Source of the DNA: Longimicrobiaceae bacterium
Lineage (GTDB): Bacteria > Gemmatimonadota > Gemmatimonadetes > Longimicrobiales > Longimicrobiaceae
Length of the DNA: 64,000 nucleotides
NCBI GenBank assembly: GCA_036375715.1
Contig: DASVBS010000031.1
Coordinates: forward strand, 1 to 64,000
Direction: 5' to 3'
Notes under the pieces: generated by a model
The model's database searches: none
Told to the model about the DNA's origin: nothing
Seen by the model: only the letters and a program-made list of their open reading frames with translations
Part shown: piece by piece, positions 44,452-53,434 of the stretch
How the letters are laid out: every line of letters starts with the position of its first letter
How positions within the stretch are numbered: position 1 is the first letter of the stretch
Program-made: the position numbers and the translations under genes

Positions 44452-45294
44452 CTATCCCTGTTCCCCGGCCTTCGACCCATCCGTCGCCTCGAGCGACGAT
44501 CGGCGCACGACCTCGACCGGATCGCTGCGGCGGATCCCCAGCGCCTCGGCCGCCGACGCACCGTTCACCGAGACCTCTACGAACCCGGAGCTCCCGATGA
44601 TCAGGAACGGCGCCCCCGGGATGGCTCCCGCGTAGGTCGTGCGGATTTCCCGCAGCTCGATCTCGCCACCGCGGCCGTGGACTCGCACCGCGCCGTCCGC
44701 CAGCAGCGCCTCGGTGAGGTTGGTGACGCAGTTCCCGAACCGGTCCACGTGGAGAACGCGCCCGCGAATCCGATCCCCACTGAGGTGTGGCTCCAGCGGT
44801 GGGAGCCGCCGAGGATCCGCGACGGGTGGGCCGAGGGTGGCCGAATTCACCCCGCGAGCGAGGGCGGCGCCCAGCGGCGCAAAGATATCACGGCCGTGAA
44901 AAGTCGTGCTCACCGTCGGTCGAAAGAAGCGCCGCTCGGTGACCTCGCGGACCACCGCGTTCGGCTCCCGATCGAGGAGGTAGCTGAACACACCGTTGTC
45001 CGGCCCGACGAAGCGCTGTTCCGCCGCCTCTACCACGATGACCCTCCGCTCGCTCCCCACGCCCGGATCCACCACCACCACGTGCACGGTCCCCGCAGGG
45101 AAGTAGGGGTAGGCCGCAAGCAGCGAGAAGGCGGCTGCCTCCACGTCGCCAGGAGGAATCTCGTGGCCGAGGTCCACGATCGAGACCCCGGGCGCGCTAC
45201 CCAGCAGGACCGCCTTCATCGTCCCCACGTAGTGATCGCGCCCCCCGAAGTCCGTCAGCAGCGAAACGAGTCCGGTAGACTCTCCAAAATCCAC
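44452..45294 (-). CDS. SAM hydroxide adenosyltransferase (DUF62 family)
   Basis: A 280-residue enzyme that splits S-adenosylmethionine into adenosine and methionine with an activated water or hydroxide. Motifs: LVSLLTDFGGRDHYVGTMKAVL, IVDLGHEIPPGDVEAAAFSL, VVVVDPGVGSERRVIVVE, FVGPDNGVFSYLL and TTFHGRDIFAPLGAAL, with the C-terminal GSSGFVEVSVNGASAAEALG. GTG 45294 is favoured because GGAG stands 5 bases before it and a TATAAT lies just upstream, excluding the TTG at 45342. Confidence 0.9.
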   Translation of the reverse strand: MDFGESTGLVSLLTDFGGRDHYVGTMKAVLLGSAPGVSIVDLGHEIPPGDVEAAAFSLLAAYPYFPAGTVHVVVVDPGVGSERRVIVVEAAEQRFVGPDNGVFSYLLDREPNAVVREVTERRFFRPTVSTTFHGRDIFAPLGAALARGVNSATLGPPVADPRRLPPLEPHLSGDRIRGRVLHVDRFGNCVTNLTEALLADGAVRVHGRGGEIELREIRTTYAGAIPGAPFLIIGSSGFVEVSVNGASAAEALGIRRSDPVEVVRRSSLEATDGSKAGEQG

Positions 45295-45328
45295 AAAAAC
45301 TCCAATTTCCGAAGGGCTTGGTGGTTGG

Positions 45329-45334
45329 ATTATA
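45329..45334 (-). promoter_or_regulatory. -10 element of the SAM hydrolase promoter
   Basis: A perfect TATAAT on the minus strand about 35 bases before GTG 45294, in an AT-rich patch; the -35 is not convincing. The stretch 45295-45735 holds this promoter, an unremarkable middle part and a hairpin near 45613-45651; I see no gene in it. Confidence 0.5.
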
Positions 45335-45612
45335 ACCGACAATGCAGCAATTACTTAGATTGATGCTTCAGATCGATTCTTTCTACCCGATCTCTCCGTA
45401 TCGAGACCCTTGACGGGTCAGCGCTTCCGGCATACGTTTGACACCGTCGCGCATGACGGGGGCTCCATTTTGAGCCGACAGTTCAGAAGCCGGGGGCCGT
45501 TTCGAACGGTGACGCCACGCCCCGAGAGGGGAAGGCGGGAGCTCAAGAACGGTCACCCAACGATTGTACAATCGGGCTTCAAAACACCCCCGGCATGCAC
45601 GGCACCAGAAGC

Positions 45613-45651
45613 GAGAAGCCTCCCCCCGGCCATTCGGGTGGGAGGCTTCTC
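45613..45651 (-). terminator. Hairpin terminator after the 45736 gene
   Basis: A perfect 12-bp stem GAGAAGCCTCCC (45613-45624) and GGGAGGCTTCTC (45640-45651) around a 15-base loop, 85 bases downstream of the stop of the minus-strand gene. The run of T after the stem is poor, so strength is uncertain. Confidence 0.6.
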
Positions 45652-45735
45652 TGCCTTCGGAGTGTGGCAACGCCCGTGTTCGATTCCGCGACGCGTGACA
45701 GCCAAGCCGGAGCCATCGAAGAGACAGCCACTACT

Positions 45736-46233
45736 TCACCTTCGGTCGCTCTCCGGCTCTTCCGGCGCGTGGCTGACGAGCCAATCCAGCGCCGCCTCCG
45801 TGCTCTGGAATGCCTCCAGAGGGCGCCCCGTGAAATCCGCCACCGCTCCGAGCGTGGGGCGCTCAGTCTCAGGAAGGCCCACCACCGCCCGCGCCCTCAC
45901 GAAGTCCACATTCGCGGCGGCGGCCTCCCCCAGCATGCGCACGAGGCGCAGGCCGAAAGGAACCCCGTTCAGGTCCAGCAGGGCAAGGACGGAGTTCGGT
46001 GGCTCCGCCTGCACCATGCTGGTCGCCTGGCGGGCAGCCTCTTCCAGCTCCTCTACCGTGCGGATTCCCGAGTAGTCCACGTAGAGGATGCGTTTCCCGC
46101 GGTGGGCGAGGTATCGCGCCCTCTCCATCCTGCTCGCTAGGCTGTGCGGGTCCCGCGTGACGACCACCCCCGGATCGCCACGCGGGTGAATGTACTGCGG
46201 GCTCGAAAGGGTGGTTCCCTTCAGGGCTTCCAC
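45736..46233 (-). CDS. STAS/SpoIIAA-like hypothetical protein
   Basis: A 165-residue cytosolic protein with alternating strands and helices: GKRILYVDYSGIRTVEELEEAARQATSMV, SVLALLDLNGVPFGLRLVRML and ARAVVGLPETERPTLGAVADFTGRPLEAFQSTEAALDWLVSH. The last segment (a strand, a helix and 'f.s.e.Al.WL') is typical of SpoIIAA/STAS-like proteins. GTG 46233 overlaps the end of the upstream oxidoreductase gene by 13 bases. Function unknown. Confidence 0.65.
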   Translation of the reverse strand: MEALKGTTLSSPQYIHPRGDPGVVVTRDPHSLASRMERARYLAHRGKRILYVDYSGIRTVEELEEAARQATSMVQAEPPNSVLALLDLNGVPFGLRLVRMLGEAAAANVDFVRARAVVGLPETERPTLGAVADFTGRPLEAFQSTEAALDWLVSHAPEEPESDRR

Positions 46234-47462
46234 TCCCCTCGAGCAACCGCGGGCACGAAGGACTCGATTCCCGGTGGCGGGAACTCGAGCGTGCGCCCCT
46301 CCTCCGCGCTCCGATAGGCGGTCATGAGCAGGTCCATCACGTCCACCCCGTCGTCGAAGGTCAGCAGGGGCTTCTCTTTACCCAGGAAGGCTCGGGCGAA
46401 GTGCCGGTTTTCCGCCTCGTAACCATAGACCGAGGGCTCGTTCGGAACCACCGGCATCAGCCCCATCTCGGCGTTCTGCTTCTCCACCAGGTCCTCGCCC
46501 GCTTCGCCCTTCACCTCGCGGCTGAAGAAGACGTTGAGACCGCTGTCGATGGAGCGCCAGGACATCGAATACTCGGGTCCGAGCAGCTCGGCGGAGAGCC
46601 TGAGACCCGCGCCGACGTAGCTCCAGGAGGTGGTCGCCTCCCCGATCACTGTGTGGCCGTCGTCCGTCTCGAACTCGACCGTCATGCTGGCAAAGTCCTC
46701 CACCGGGCGCCGGGTGAAGTCGACCTCGGCCCCGTACCGCTGGGTCAGCAGGCGGGCGTACTCCGGGCGAGTCCACTTCAAGCTGGCGATCTTCGCGCTG
46801 ATCCGGACCGGACGCACGGTCGACAGCGGTTCGCCCGGGCGGGTGAGCAGGTGTCGGACGAGGACCACCGAGTGGCACATCATATCGTTCAGCACCCCGC
46901 CACCCTGCTTGTCTCCCTGCCAGAACCAGGGATTGTGCGGCCCGCTATGCTCTTCCGCCGCCCGAGCCAGATAGGGCCTGCCGGTGACCGCGGCGCCTCG
47001 CGCCCAGATCAGCTCGCGCCCGCGCTCCACGTGCGGGGTGAAGAGCTGATCCTCGAGATAAGCGTGGGTGAGGCCGGCCCGCTTCACCAGGGCGGTGATG
47101 TGTCGTGCCTCGGCGGAGTTCCGGGCGAGCGGCTTCTCGCACGCGACGCCCATCAGTGATCCCTTTCCGCTCTCTACCGCGGCGACGATCTCCTCGACGT
47201 TCTCCACGCGGGCGTGGTTGGGTCCGCAGATCCAGATGGCGTCGATCTCCGGATCGGCCACCATCTCCGTGATTGACCCGTAGGCCTTGGCCTCGCCCAC
47301 ATCCAGCTCGCGGGCAAGACGCGCGGCGGCCTCGGCGCGGTCGCGGTGAGGGCTCCAGACGCCCGCCACGTCCGCCTCGCGGACCCCGATGATAGACTTG
47401 ATGTGGAACTGCGTGATGAAACCGCTGCCGACGAAACCGATACGGAGGCGACGCGCGCTCAT
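46221..47462 (-). CDS. Gfo/Idh/MocA-family sugar oxidoreductase
   Basis: A 413-residue NAD(P)-dependent dehydrogenase. N-terminal Rossmann part: RIGFVGSGFITQFHIKSIIG; then IDAIWICGPNHARVENVEEIVAA and GVACEKPLARNSAEA with the conserved EKP. The C-terminal half has GGGVLNDMMCHSVVLVRHLL, where H in 'D..cH' is the usual catalytic His. Members oxidise sugars, often at C3; with several DUF1080 proteins nearby, a 3-keto-sugar pathway is plausible. There is no Tat or Sec signal, so it is cytosolic. Confidence 0.92.
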   Translation of the reverse strand: MSARRLRIGFVGSGFITQFHIKSIIGVREADVAGVWSPHRDRAEAAARLARELDVGEAKAYGSITEMVADPEIDAIWICGPNHARVENVEEIVAAVESGKGSLMGVACEKPLARNSAEARHITALVKRAGLTHAYLEDQLFTPHVERGRELIWARGAAVTGRPYLARAAEEHSGPHNPWFWQGDKQGGGVLNDMMCHSVVLVRHLLTRPGEPLSTVRPVRISAKIASLKWTRPEYARLLTQRYGAEVDFTRRPVEDFASMTVEFETDDGHTVIGEATTSWSYVGAGLRLSAELLGPEYSMSWRSIDSGLNVFFSREVKGEAGEDLVEKQNAEMGLMPVVPNEPSVYGYEAENRHFARAFLGKEKPLLTFDDGVDVMDLLMTAYRSAEEGRTLEFPPPGIESFVPAVARGEWKP

Positions 47463-47565
47463 GATGCCACCCCCGGCGCACAGGTGGCAGCGCGTGCCTG
47501 CAAGGCGGGAGCGAAGGTGCTTTCCGACCGGAAAGCCCGGGGGGTGCCGGCCTCAGGCCAGAGCG

Positions 47566-47790
47566 CTAGCGCACCACAGGTCGGGCGACCAGCACGGCCT
47601 CCGCGATGTCCGCGTCCCGCGCGTGCACGGCGAGGGCGATCCCCGGCGGGCTCGAAGGAGAAGCGACGGGATTCGTCGCCTCCTCCGTGAAGAGTAGCGA
47701 GTAGATTCCCGCCGAGAGCAGTTCTACCTGCGCCTCGTCGGCGTCCATGTACTCGTCGAAGGTTCGGATGATAACCAGGCTTTCCGACAT
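47566..47790 (-). CDS. DUF2007-type small protein
   Basis: A 74-residue protein with the layout of DUF2007 'putative signal transducing' proteins: LVIIRTFDEYMDADEAQVELLSAGIYSLLF, then a strand IALAVHARDADIAEAVLVA. The family resembles ACT or PII-like small folds; its role is not known. It is an isolated gene between the oxidoreductase and gntP. Confidence 0.75.
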   Translation of the reverse strand: MSESLVIIRTFDEYMDADEAQVELLSAGIYSLLFTEEATNPVASPSSPPGIALAVHARDADIAEAVLVARPVVR

Positions 47791-47928
47791 GATGATCCAC
47801 CGATGGAAGGAAGGCCTCGCGCCCTACCCCCGAATGGGTGGAACCGCCGAGAACCCTCGTGCGCGGGCTCTCAATGCAAGAGCTCTGCCGGAATCGCTGG
47901 ATAGCGTGTAAATGTCGTATTTCCATAG

Positions 47929-49314
47929 CTATACGAGGGGGAAAAAGTGCGCCAGAACCAGCGTGACGAGCAATCCAGTGAAGCCGAGAACGACCAGCAA
48001 TGTGGTCCAGGATCGGAGCCCCTGAGTGACGGTGAGCCCGCCCATCTTGGTGTAGATCCAGAAGCCGCTGTCGTTCATCCAGGAGACCACCAGCGAGCCG
48101 CTGGCGATGGCCGTGGCCAGATAGACGACGTGGAAGGAGAGCTGATCCGTCCCCCCGAGGATCGCCATCATCATCGCCGAAGCGGTGATCATGGCGACAG
48201 TGCTCGAACCCTGCGCCGTCTTCAGCAGGCTCGAAAGGGCGAACGAGACCAGGATGAGCATGACCGGCGAGGCCGCCAGGTTTCCTTCGAAGAGGCTCTG
48301 GATGGCGGGGCCGATCTGTGCCTCGCGCAACATCGCCCCGAACGCGCCTCCCGCGGCGGTGATCAGGATGATCACGCCGCCGCTCATCAGCGCATCCTCC
48401 GTCATCGTGGCCATCTCGTCCAGCGAGGGGCGCCGCTGGTCGTAGTATAGCCACATCGCGACGAAGGCGGACAGAAGGAGGGCGAAGTTGGAGTTACCGA
48501 ACACCGCGGTGTACGGCTGCACCGTCGTCCAGAAAGCGGATGAGCCGGGAATCTCCACGAAGGTGGAGACGATCGTGTTGGCGGAAATCAGGACGACGGG
48601 TAGGAGAATCGGGAGCAGCGACGGGAAAAGCCCCGGAAGCGTGGGCTCGGGTGCGTAGTCGGGTTGCGGAACCCCCGCCTCGTCGCCGGTCAGGTGCACC
48701 GGCATCTGGCGATCCATCCAACCGGCGTATAGCAGCCCGGCCACCGCGCAGGGGATGCCTACCATCGCACCTATCACGATCATGACTCCCAGGTCTATCC
48801 CCATCGTTCCCGCGAGCACCAGGGGTCCGGGGGTCGGCGGGACCATGGTGTGGGTGACCGCCCCACCGGCTCCGATCGCCATGATGTAGAGCAGATAATT
48901 CTTGCGCGTCCGCCGGTACATGGAGCGCGCGAGCGGTACCAGCAGGTAGAAGACCGTATCGAAGAAGACGGGCACTCCCAGCACGTATCCGCTGGACAGG
49001 AGCGCCACTCCTCCTCGGTCCTCGCCGAGCAGCGAGAGGAACGCTCGCACGATTCTGTCGGCCGCCCCGCTGTCCATCATCGCTTTGCCGATCACGGCCG
49101 CCAGGGCGATGACGATGCCGATGCTTCCGGCGGTGGTGCCGAAGGCCTCGGCTACCCGACCGATCTTCACCGCGAGGTCGCCGGGCGCCAGCAAACTCAC
49201 TACGATGGCCGCGATGAGCAGCGCGATGAAGGCGTTGAGACGAAGGCCGACGATCAGGCCGATGACCGTGACCATCCCGATGAGCAGGATGACCAGCGGG
49301 AAGAGCTCACTCAC
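47929..49314 (-). CDS. GntP-family gluconate/sugar-acid permease
   Basis: A 461-residue inner-membrane transporter with about 12 hydrophobic segments. Recognisable GntP segments: FPLVILLIGMVTVIGLIVGLRLNAFIALLIAAI, GVPVFFDTVFYLLVPLARSMYRRT, HTMVPPTPGPLVLAGTMGIDLG, AAGGAFGAMLREAQIG and QGSSTVAMITASAMM. It takes up gluconate or related aldonates by proton symport. The neighbouring dehydratase and dehydrogenase could use such acids. The 271-base gap upstream (49315-49585) shows nothing I can support beyond a promoter position. Confidence 0.93.
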   Translation of the reverse strand: MSELFPLVILLIGMVTVIGLIVGLRLNAFIALLIAAIVVSLLAPGDLAVKIGRVAEAFGTTAGSIGIVIALAAVIGKAMMDSGAADRIVRAFLSLLGEDRGGVALLSSGYVLGVPVFFDTVFYLLVPLARSMYRRTRKNYLLYIMAIGAGGAVTHTMVPPTPGPLVLAGTMGIDLGVMIVIGAMVGIPCAVAGLLYAGWMDRQMPVHLTGDEAGVPQPDYAPEPTLPGLFPSLLPILLPVVLISANTIVSTFVEIPGSSAFWTTVQPYTAVFGNSNFALLLSAFVAMWLYYDQRRPSLDEMATMTEDALMSGGVIILITAAGGAFGAMLREAQIGPAIQSLFEGNLAASPVMLILVSFALSSLLKTAQGSSTVAMITASAMMMAILGGTDQLSFHVVYLATAIASGSLVVSWMNDSGFWIYTKMGGLTVTQGLRSWTTLLVVLGFTGLLVTLVLAHFFPLV

Positions 49315-49585
49315 GGGCAGATTTCCGTTTGTGGTTCATAGGCATGCGCGCACGGGTCAGAAGATCCGGACCGATCCGGAACCCCTGCCGGAGTCCGGGA
49401 GGGGTGGGAGCGCGGGCCGGAGTTAGCCGGCCTATCGAATGGGTGAACGATCCGTCGGGCGGAGGAAGGACGGCTCCACCTTCGACGCGATGCGCCCGTC
49501 GACCTGCGAAGCCGCGAGACCTCACGCCACCCGGAACTGGCGTCGAAGGCAGCCCAATTCCGCTCCGCGGCCTGGCGGCCGGGCG

Positions 49586-49870
49586 TCAGTTCCCGATCGC
49601 ACCTCCACGAGCGAACTCGAGGCCTGCCTCCAGGCACACCCTGGCGTAGTCCCAGGTGTCCTCGTCGATGGTCGAACCGGCACGGTCGAGAACGCGGAGC
49701 GACTCGGCGAGACAGCTGCGCACACGCTCCGGTGCGTCACCCTCTGCCTCGACGTGCCGGGACAGTCCGGCGAAGGCGAGTCGCAGCCGGTGGGCGTCCT
49801 CTTCGGTGGCGCGAGTCCGACAGAGCTCGATCACGTTCTCGAGGTCCTCGATCAGGTGCTCCCGGGTCAT
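49586..49870 (-). CDS. Small helical hypothetical protein
   Basis: A 94-residue acidic helical protein (MTREHLIEDLENVIELCRTR, then a run of helices with LRLAFAGLSRHVE and DEDTWDYARVCLEAGLEFARGG). GGAGGAGACC directly precedes the ATG. No family recognised. It is next to a Dabb-domain gene on the same strand. Confidence 0.65.
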   Translation of the reverse strand: MTREHLIEDLENVIELCRTRATEEDAHRLRLAFAGLSRHVEAEGDAPERVRSCLAESLRVLDRAGSTIDEDTWDYARVCLEAGLEFARGGAIGN

Positions 49871-49920
49871 GGTCTCCTCCTCGCGGGTGGCGGACGCCCT
49901 CGGCGGACCGTCGTGCGGCG

Positions 49921-50220
49921 CTAGTCTACCGAATCGTAGATCAGCACGCGGGTCCAGAAGCTACTACACTCATTGCGAAAGCGGTCGTGGACCGGGTGGT
50001 CCTGATAAGCGTCATGACCGGCCTGGTCGTCGAAAACCACCGTGAGAGCGTAGGAGTAGCTTCGATCGATCACCGGGCGGTCCGTCGGGGCCGGCCTGCC
50101 CAGCCAGCCGTAACGGACGGTCTCGATGCGCGTAAGCGCTCGAGCCTGACTCACGAACTGCTCGCGCTGCGCCTCGGTGAGGCCATCGGCGAGCCAGAAG
50201 TAGACGGAATGGATGAACAT
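49921..50220 (-). CDS. Dabb-domain (stress-responsive A/B barrel) protein
   Basis: A 99-residue dimeric alpha+beta barrel protein: MFIHSVYFWLADGLTEAQRE, the signature SYSYALTVVFDDQAGHDAYQDHPVHDRF and a final strand WTRVLIYDSVD. Members are stress proteins or small enzymes; the substrate is not known here. Confidence 0.88.
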   Translation of the reverse strand: MFIHSVYFWLADGLTEAQREQFVSQARALTRIETVRYGWLGRPAPTDRPVIDRSYSYALTVVFDDQAGHDAYQDHPVHDRFRNECSSFWTRVLIYDSVD

Positions 50221-50336
50221 GGGATACGAACGCGGGGTGAACGTGCGTGAAAGCGCTAATCATTCACCCCGTGAGCCGATTTGGAAAGGACGAGCCGAGA
50301 AGCGAGCTCGTCCTGAACACGGCGCGGATGCTGCAG

Positions 50337-50517
50337 GAATTTTGGATTTTGGATTTTGGATTTTGGATTTTGAATCAGAAGTCGTCGTCGATTGCGAATT
50401 GTAAGTGACGAGCCCGCTGATAGTTGTTCGTTGGAGCTTACTGTGTAGCAGTTCGGGCTGCGTCCGACGATTCGGCCTCAGAGCCAATTCAAAATTCAAA
50501 ATTCAAAATCAAAAATT
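50337..50517. repeat. Paired inverted heptamer array D
   Basis: The left arm at 50337-50378 is GAATTTT, GGATTTT four times, GAATCAG in exact register. The right arm at 50485-50517 is CAATT, CAAAATT, CAAAATT, CAAAATC, AAAAATT. The arms are inverted (GGATTTT against CAAAATT). The right arm covers the stop codon of the dehydratase gene. The arm sequence differs from loci C and E (T-tract heptamers and no GAATTAC), yet both arms changed together. The rest of 50221-50515 holds no gene. Confidence 0.85.
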
Positions 50518-52522
50518 ACCCCACGGCCTCTGCCTCCGTCACACGCAATCCGGCCTCGAGCACCTCGATGATCCGGTCCACGTCATAGACGCACCCGGCC
50601 CAGGTGCCGCCGCTGACGCGCTGCAGGGCCGCCCAGAGGCGCGTATCGTCGGGCAGATTGGGGTGCGGGCGCAGCGCGGGGTGGGGATCGCGGCCGCGCA
50701 GGATCGCCTCGGCCTCGGCGGGCGAGAGGGGGCCGTCCGCAGTGCCGACCAGGTCGATCCGCCCGGTGAGCGCCTTACGATCGATCTCGATCTCGATCAG
50801 GTCGTCGTCCCGCAGGCGACCGATCGGACCGCCGGCGAGCGCTTCGGGACCGATGTGCCCCACGCAGGCGCCCGTGGAGAAGCCGGAGAAGCGGGCGTCG
50901 GTCAGCACGGGGATGTATTTGCCCCAGGGAACGTACTTCAACGCGGTCGTGATCTGTGCGCTCTCCTGCATTCCTGTTCCCGAAGGGCCCGCGCCGATGA
51001 GGACGAGCACCTCTCCGGGCTGCACCGGGCGCTCCGTTCCCCCCTTTACCGCCCGGATCGCTTCCCTCTCGTCGACGAAGACCCGCGCACGACCTCTGAA
51101 CCGGTACACCTGGTCCTCGTCCACGACCGTAGGGTCGATGGCGGTGGCTTTCACCACCGACCCCTCTGGAGCGATGTTCCCCACGGGGAAGACAACGGTG
51201 CTGGTGAGTCCCGCCGCGCGTGCCGCGTCGGGGTCCATGATCACCCGATCGGGATCGACCCCCGCCGCGTCTCGCAGACGAGCGCGCACGGCGTGTCGGC
51301 GCTCGCTCCCCTCCCACCAGTCGAGGACGCTGTCGAGGGTCTCGCCGGTAGCGGTCCGAGCCCCGAGCTCCAGCAGTCCCATCCTGCGCAGGTGCAGCAT
51401 CACCTCCGGCACTCCGCCGGCCATGAAGGCATGAACGGTGGGGTGATTGCGGGGCCCGTTCGGAAGCACGTCCACCAGGCGGGGGATCGACCGGTTGACG
51501 TGGATCCAGTCCTGAACGGTCGGGCGGGGAAGTCGTGCGGCGTGCGCGATCGCCGGGATGTGCAGCAGGAGGTTGGTCGACCCGCCGAACGCGGCGTGCA
51601 CCAGCATGGCGTTGTGCAGCGCCCGCTCGTCCAGGAGGTCGCGCAGAGCCGTGCCCGCGGCAGCGAGCCGCACCAGCGCCAGCGCGGAGCGGTGGGCCAT
51701 ATCCAGCCAGATCGGCTCCCCCGAGGGGCACAGCGCGCTGTGCGGGAGCGTCAGTCCCAGCGCCTCGGCGACCACCTGTGAGGTCGCCGCCGTCCCCAGG
51801 AACTGACAGCCACCCCCGGGTGAGCCGCAGGCGCGGCATCCCATCTCCTCCGCATATTCCAGAGTGATCAGGCCGTGCGCGAAGCGCGCTCCGAGGCTCT
51901 GCACCTGCCCCGCGTCTTCTGCTCCGACGGTGGGCAGGGTCACGCCCCCCGGAACGACGATGCCTGGAAGGTGGCTCATCCCGGCGAGCGCCAGCATGGT
52001 CGCGGGAAGACCCTTGTCACAGGTGGCGACACCCATGACCGCCTTCGCCGTGGGTAGCGACCGGATCAGCCGTCTCATCACCTGAGCGGCGTCGTTCCGA
52101 TAAGGCAGGCTGTCGAACATCCCGGTGGTGCCCTGCGTGCGCCCGTCGCAGGGATCGCTGCAGTACACCGCGAAGGGAACTCCGCCCTGCTCGCGAATCG
52201 TGTCCGCCGCCCGGCGAACCAGGAGGCCGATCTCCCAGTGGCCCGTGTGATAGCCGAGCGCGATCGGACTGCCGTCTTCCCGCCGCAGACCTCCGTGCGT
52301 GCTCACGATCACGAAATCGGAGCCGAGGGCGGCAGTCGGGTCCCAGCCCATCCCCACGTTCTGAGTCAGCCCGAAGAGGTTCCCGCTCGGCGCCTCGCGG
52401 AGCATTGCCTCCGTGAGTGTGAGGCGTCCGTGCGGGCCCTCCCCCGCCAGTCGGGTGGTGGTGGCGGAGGCATCGCCTCCCAGAACCTCATCGAGCGTGG
52501 GCGTGCGAAGTCGGGACATCAT
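50516..52522 (-). CDS. IlvD/Edd-family sugar-acid dehydratase (YjhG/YagF type)
   Basis: A 668-residue iron-sulfur dehydratase. The Fe-S cysteines lie in VYCSDPCDGRTQGTTGMFDSLPYRNDAA, ATCDKGLPATMLALAG and GCRACGSPGGGCQFLGTAATSQ. TDARFSGFSTGACVGHIGPEALAGGPIG is the conserved C-terminal segment of the family. The longer N-terminus and DPCDGRTQGT pattern match the YjhG/YagF xylonate-dehydratase branch, not IlvD. It should convert an aldonate to a 2-keto-3-deoxy acid. ATG 52522 or 52519 starts it; the ribosome binding site is weak. Confidence 0.9.
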   Translation of the reverse strand: MMSRLRTPTLDEVLGGDASATTTRLAGEGPHGRLTLTEAMLREAPSGNLFGLTQNVGMGWDPTAALGSDFVIVSTHGGLRREDGSPIALGYHTGHWEIGLLVRRAADTIREQGGVPFAVYCSDPCDGRTQGTTGMFDSLPYRNDAAQVMRRLIRSLPTAKAVMGVATCDKGLPATMLALAGMSHLPGIVVPGGVTLPTVGAEDAGQVQSLGARFAHGLITLEYAEEMGCRACGSPGGGCQFLGTAATSQVVAEALGLTLPHSALCPSGEPIWLDMAHRSALALVRLAAAGTALRDLLDERALHNAMLVHAAFGGSTNLLLHIPAIAHAARLPRPTVQDWIHVNRSIPRLVDVLPNGPRNHPTVHAFMAGGVPEVMLHLRRMGLLELGARTATGETLDSVLDWWEGSERRHAVRARLRDAAGVDPDRVIMDPDAARAAGLTSTVVFPVGNIAPEGSVVKATAIDPTVVDEDQVYRFRGRARVFVDEREAIRAVKGGTERPVQPGEVLVLIGAGPSGTGMQESAQITTALKYVPWGKYIPVLTDARFSGFSTGACVGHIGPEALAGGPIGRLRDDDLIEIEIDRKALTGRIDLVGTADGPLSPAEAEAILRGRDPHPALRPHPNLPDDTRLWAALQRVSGGTWAGCVYDVDRIIEVLEAGLRVTEAEAVG

Positions 52523-52718
52523 CGTCGAGAGTAAAAAGCCGTGTGCGGAAACAGTGTTCAACTTCGCACGTTGCCCCCGGGGCGGCAACGCTCCTCGAAC
52601 GCCCTCCCCATACGGCACTTCGCCTGGTACAGTGTGACCTGCAGAGGACAGAGAATGTGTGCTAGATCAGATAACTACTTGTTATAACTCAACTTACGAA
52701 GCGGCACGCTTTAAGCAT

Positions 52719-52746
52719 TCTCCGAGGGTGAACCTCGAGACGGAGA
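52719..52746 (+). promoter_or_regulatory. Leader hairpin overlapping a ribosome binding site
   Basis: TCTCCG (52719-52724) pairs with CGGAGA (52741-52746), with an inner AGG/CCT pairing. The second strand is the GGAGAG ribosome binding site of the small gene starting at 52753, so the stem would hide it. A weak structure; possible translational control. Confidence 0.3.
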
Positions 52747-52752
52747 GTGCTC

Positions 52753-52989
52753 ATGGAAATCATGCGTCGATATATGGTGACACACCCCACGCGACTGGGT
52801 GCGTACCTGGCCCTGCAGTGCGCTCTGATGCGGAGGTTTCTAGCGCGGGGGGGAACGGCGGAGGAATTCTGCGAGCGGCTCGCACCGATCTTCCACCGCC
52901 GATACGCGCCGCTCGTGTTTGGTGATGCGAGCCGTGCCCTTCCACTCGACAGCCCTCGTCTGCGTCAGGAGTGGCGGACCGGCCCCTGA
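52753..52989 (+). CDS. Small hypothetical protein
   Basis: A 78-residue basic protein (MEIMRRYMVTHPTRLGAYLA, then LQCALMRRFLARGGTAEEFCERLAPIFHRRYAPLVFG). GGAG stands 9 bases before ATG 52753. It has an AT-rich upstream region that also serves the divergent dehydratase gene. No family recognised. Confidence 0.45.
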   Translation: MEIMRRYMVTHPTRLGAYLALQCALMRRFLARGGTAEEFCERLAPIFHRRYAPLVFGDASRALPLDSPRLRQEWRTGP

Positions 52990-52998
52990 GGGCAGCCG

Positions 52999-53430
52999 TC
53001 AGCCTTTCTGCAGCTCCACCAGCTCCAGATCGAACGTCAGATCCTTGCCGGCCAGCGGGTGATTCGCATCCAGTGTCACGGCGTCATCCGTGACCTCGGA
53101 GATGCGGGCGATGGCTCGCTGGCCTCCCTGGGTGAGCTGCACCTCGAGCCCCACGGCCGGCTCCATGCCGGGAGGGAACTGTTCGCGGGGAACAGAGAAG
53201 ACGAGGTCGTCGCGATGGTCCCCGTACGCCTCGGCCGCGGGGATGGTGACGGTGCGCTCCTCCCCCTCCGCCATGCCGGTGACGGCCTGGTCGAAGCCGG
53301 AGATCACCCGCCCGGAGCCGACCGTGAACTCGAGCGGATCCCTGCCGCGCGAGGAGTCGAAGACGCTTCCGTCTTCCAGGCTGCCGGTGTAGTGCACGCG
53401 GACGGTGTCACCGGGTTGCGCTCTATCCAT
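52999..53430 (-). CDS. FKBP-type peptidyl-prolyl isomerase (SlyD-like)
   Basis: A 143-residue isomerase/chaperone: VRVHYTGSLEDGSVFDSSRG, FTVGSGRVISGFDQAVTGMAEGEERTV, then an inserted flap domain (VFSVPREQFPPGMEPAVGLEVQL) and VTLDANHPLAGKDLTFDLELVEL. That order is the SlyD layout, but without a His-rich metal-binding tail. It is cytosolic. It lies 4 bases after the Ldh gene. Confidence 0.92.
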   Translation of the reverse strand: MDRAQPGDTVRVHYTGSLEDGSVFDSSRGRDPLEFTVGSGRVISGFDQAVTGMAEGEERTVTIPAAEAYGDHRDDLVFSVPREQFPPGMEPAVGLEVQLTQGGQRAIARISEVTDDAVTLDANHPLAGKDLTFDLELVELQKG

Positions 53431-53434
53431 GGTC

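Noticed and set aside
45383-45670. A 95-codon minus-strand frame upstream of the SAM hydrolase
   Set aside because: It runs through a perfect terminator hairpin, lacks a ribosome binding site and shows no domain.
47459-48454. A 331-codon minus-strand frame
   Set aside because: It overlaps gntP and the DUF2007 gene in another frame, with shadow-type composition.
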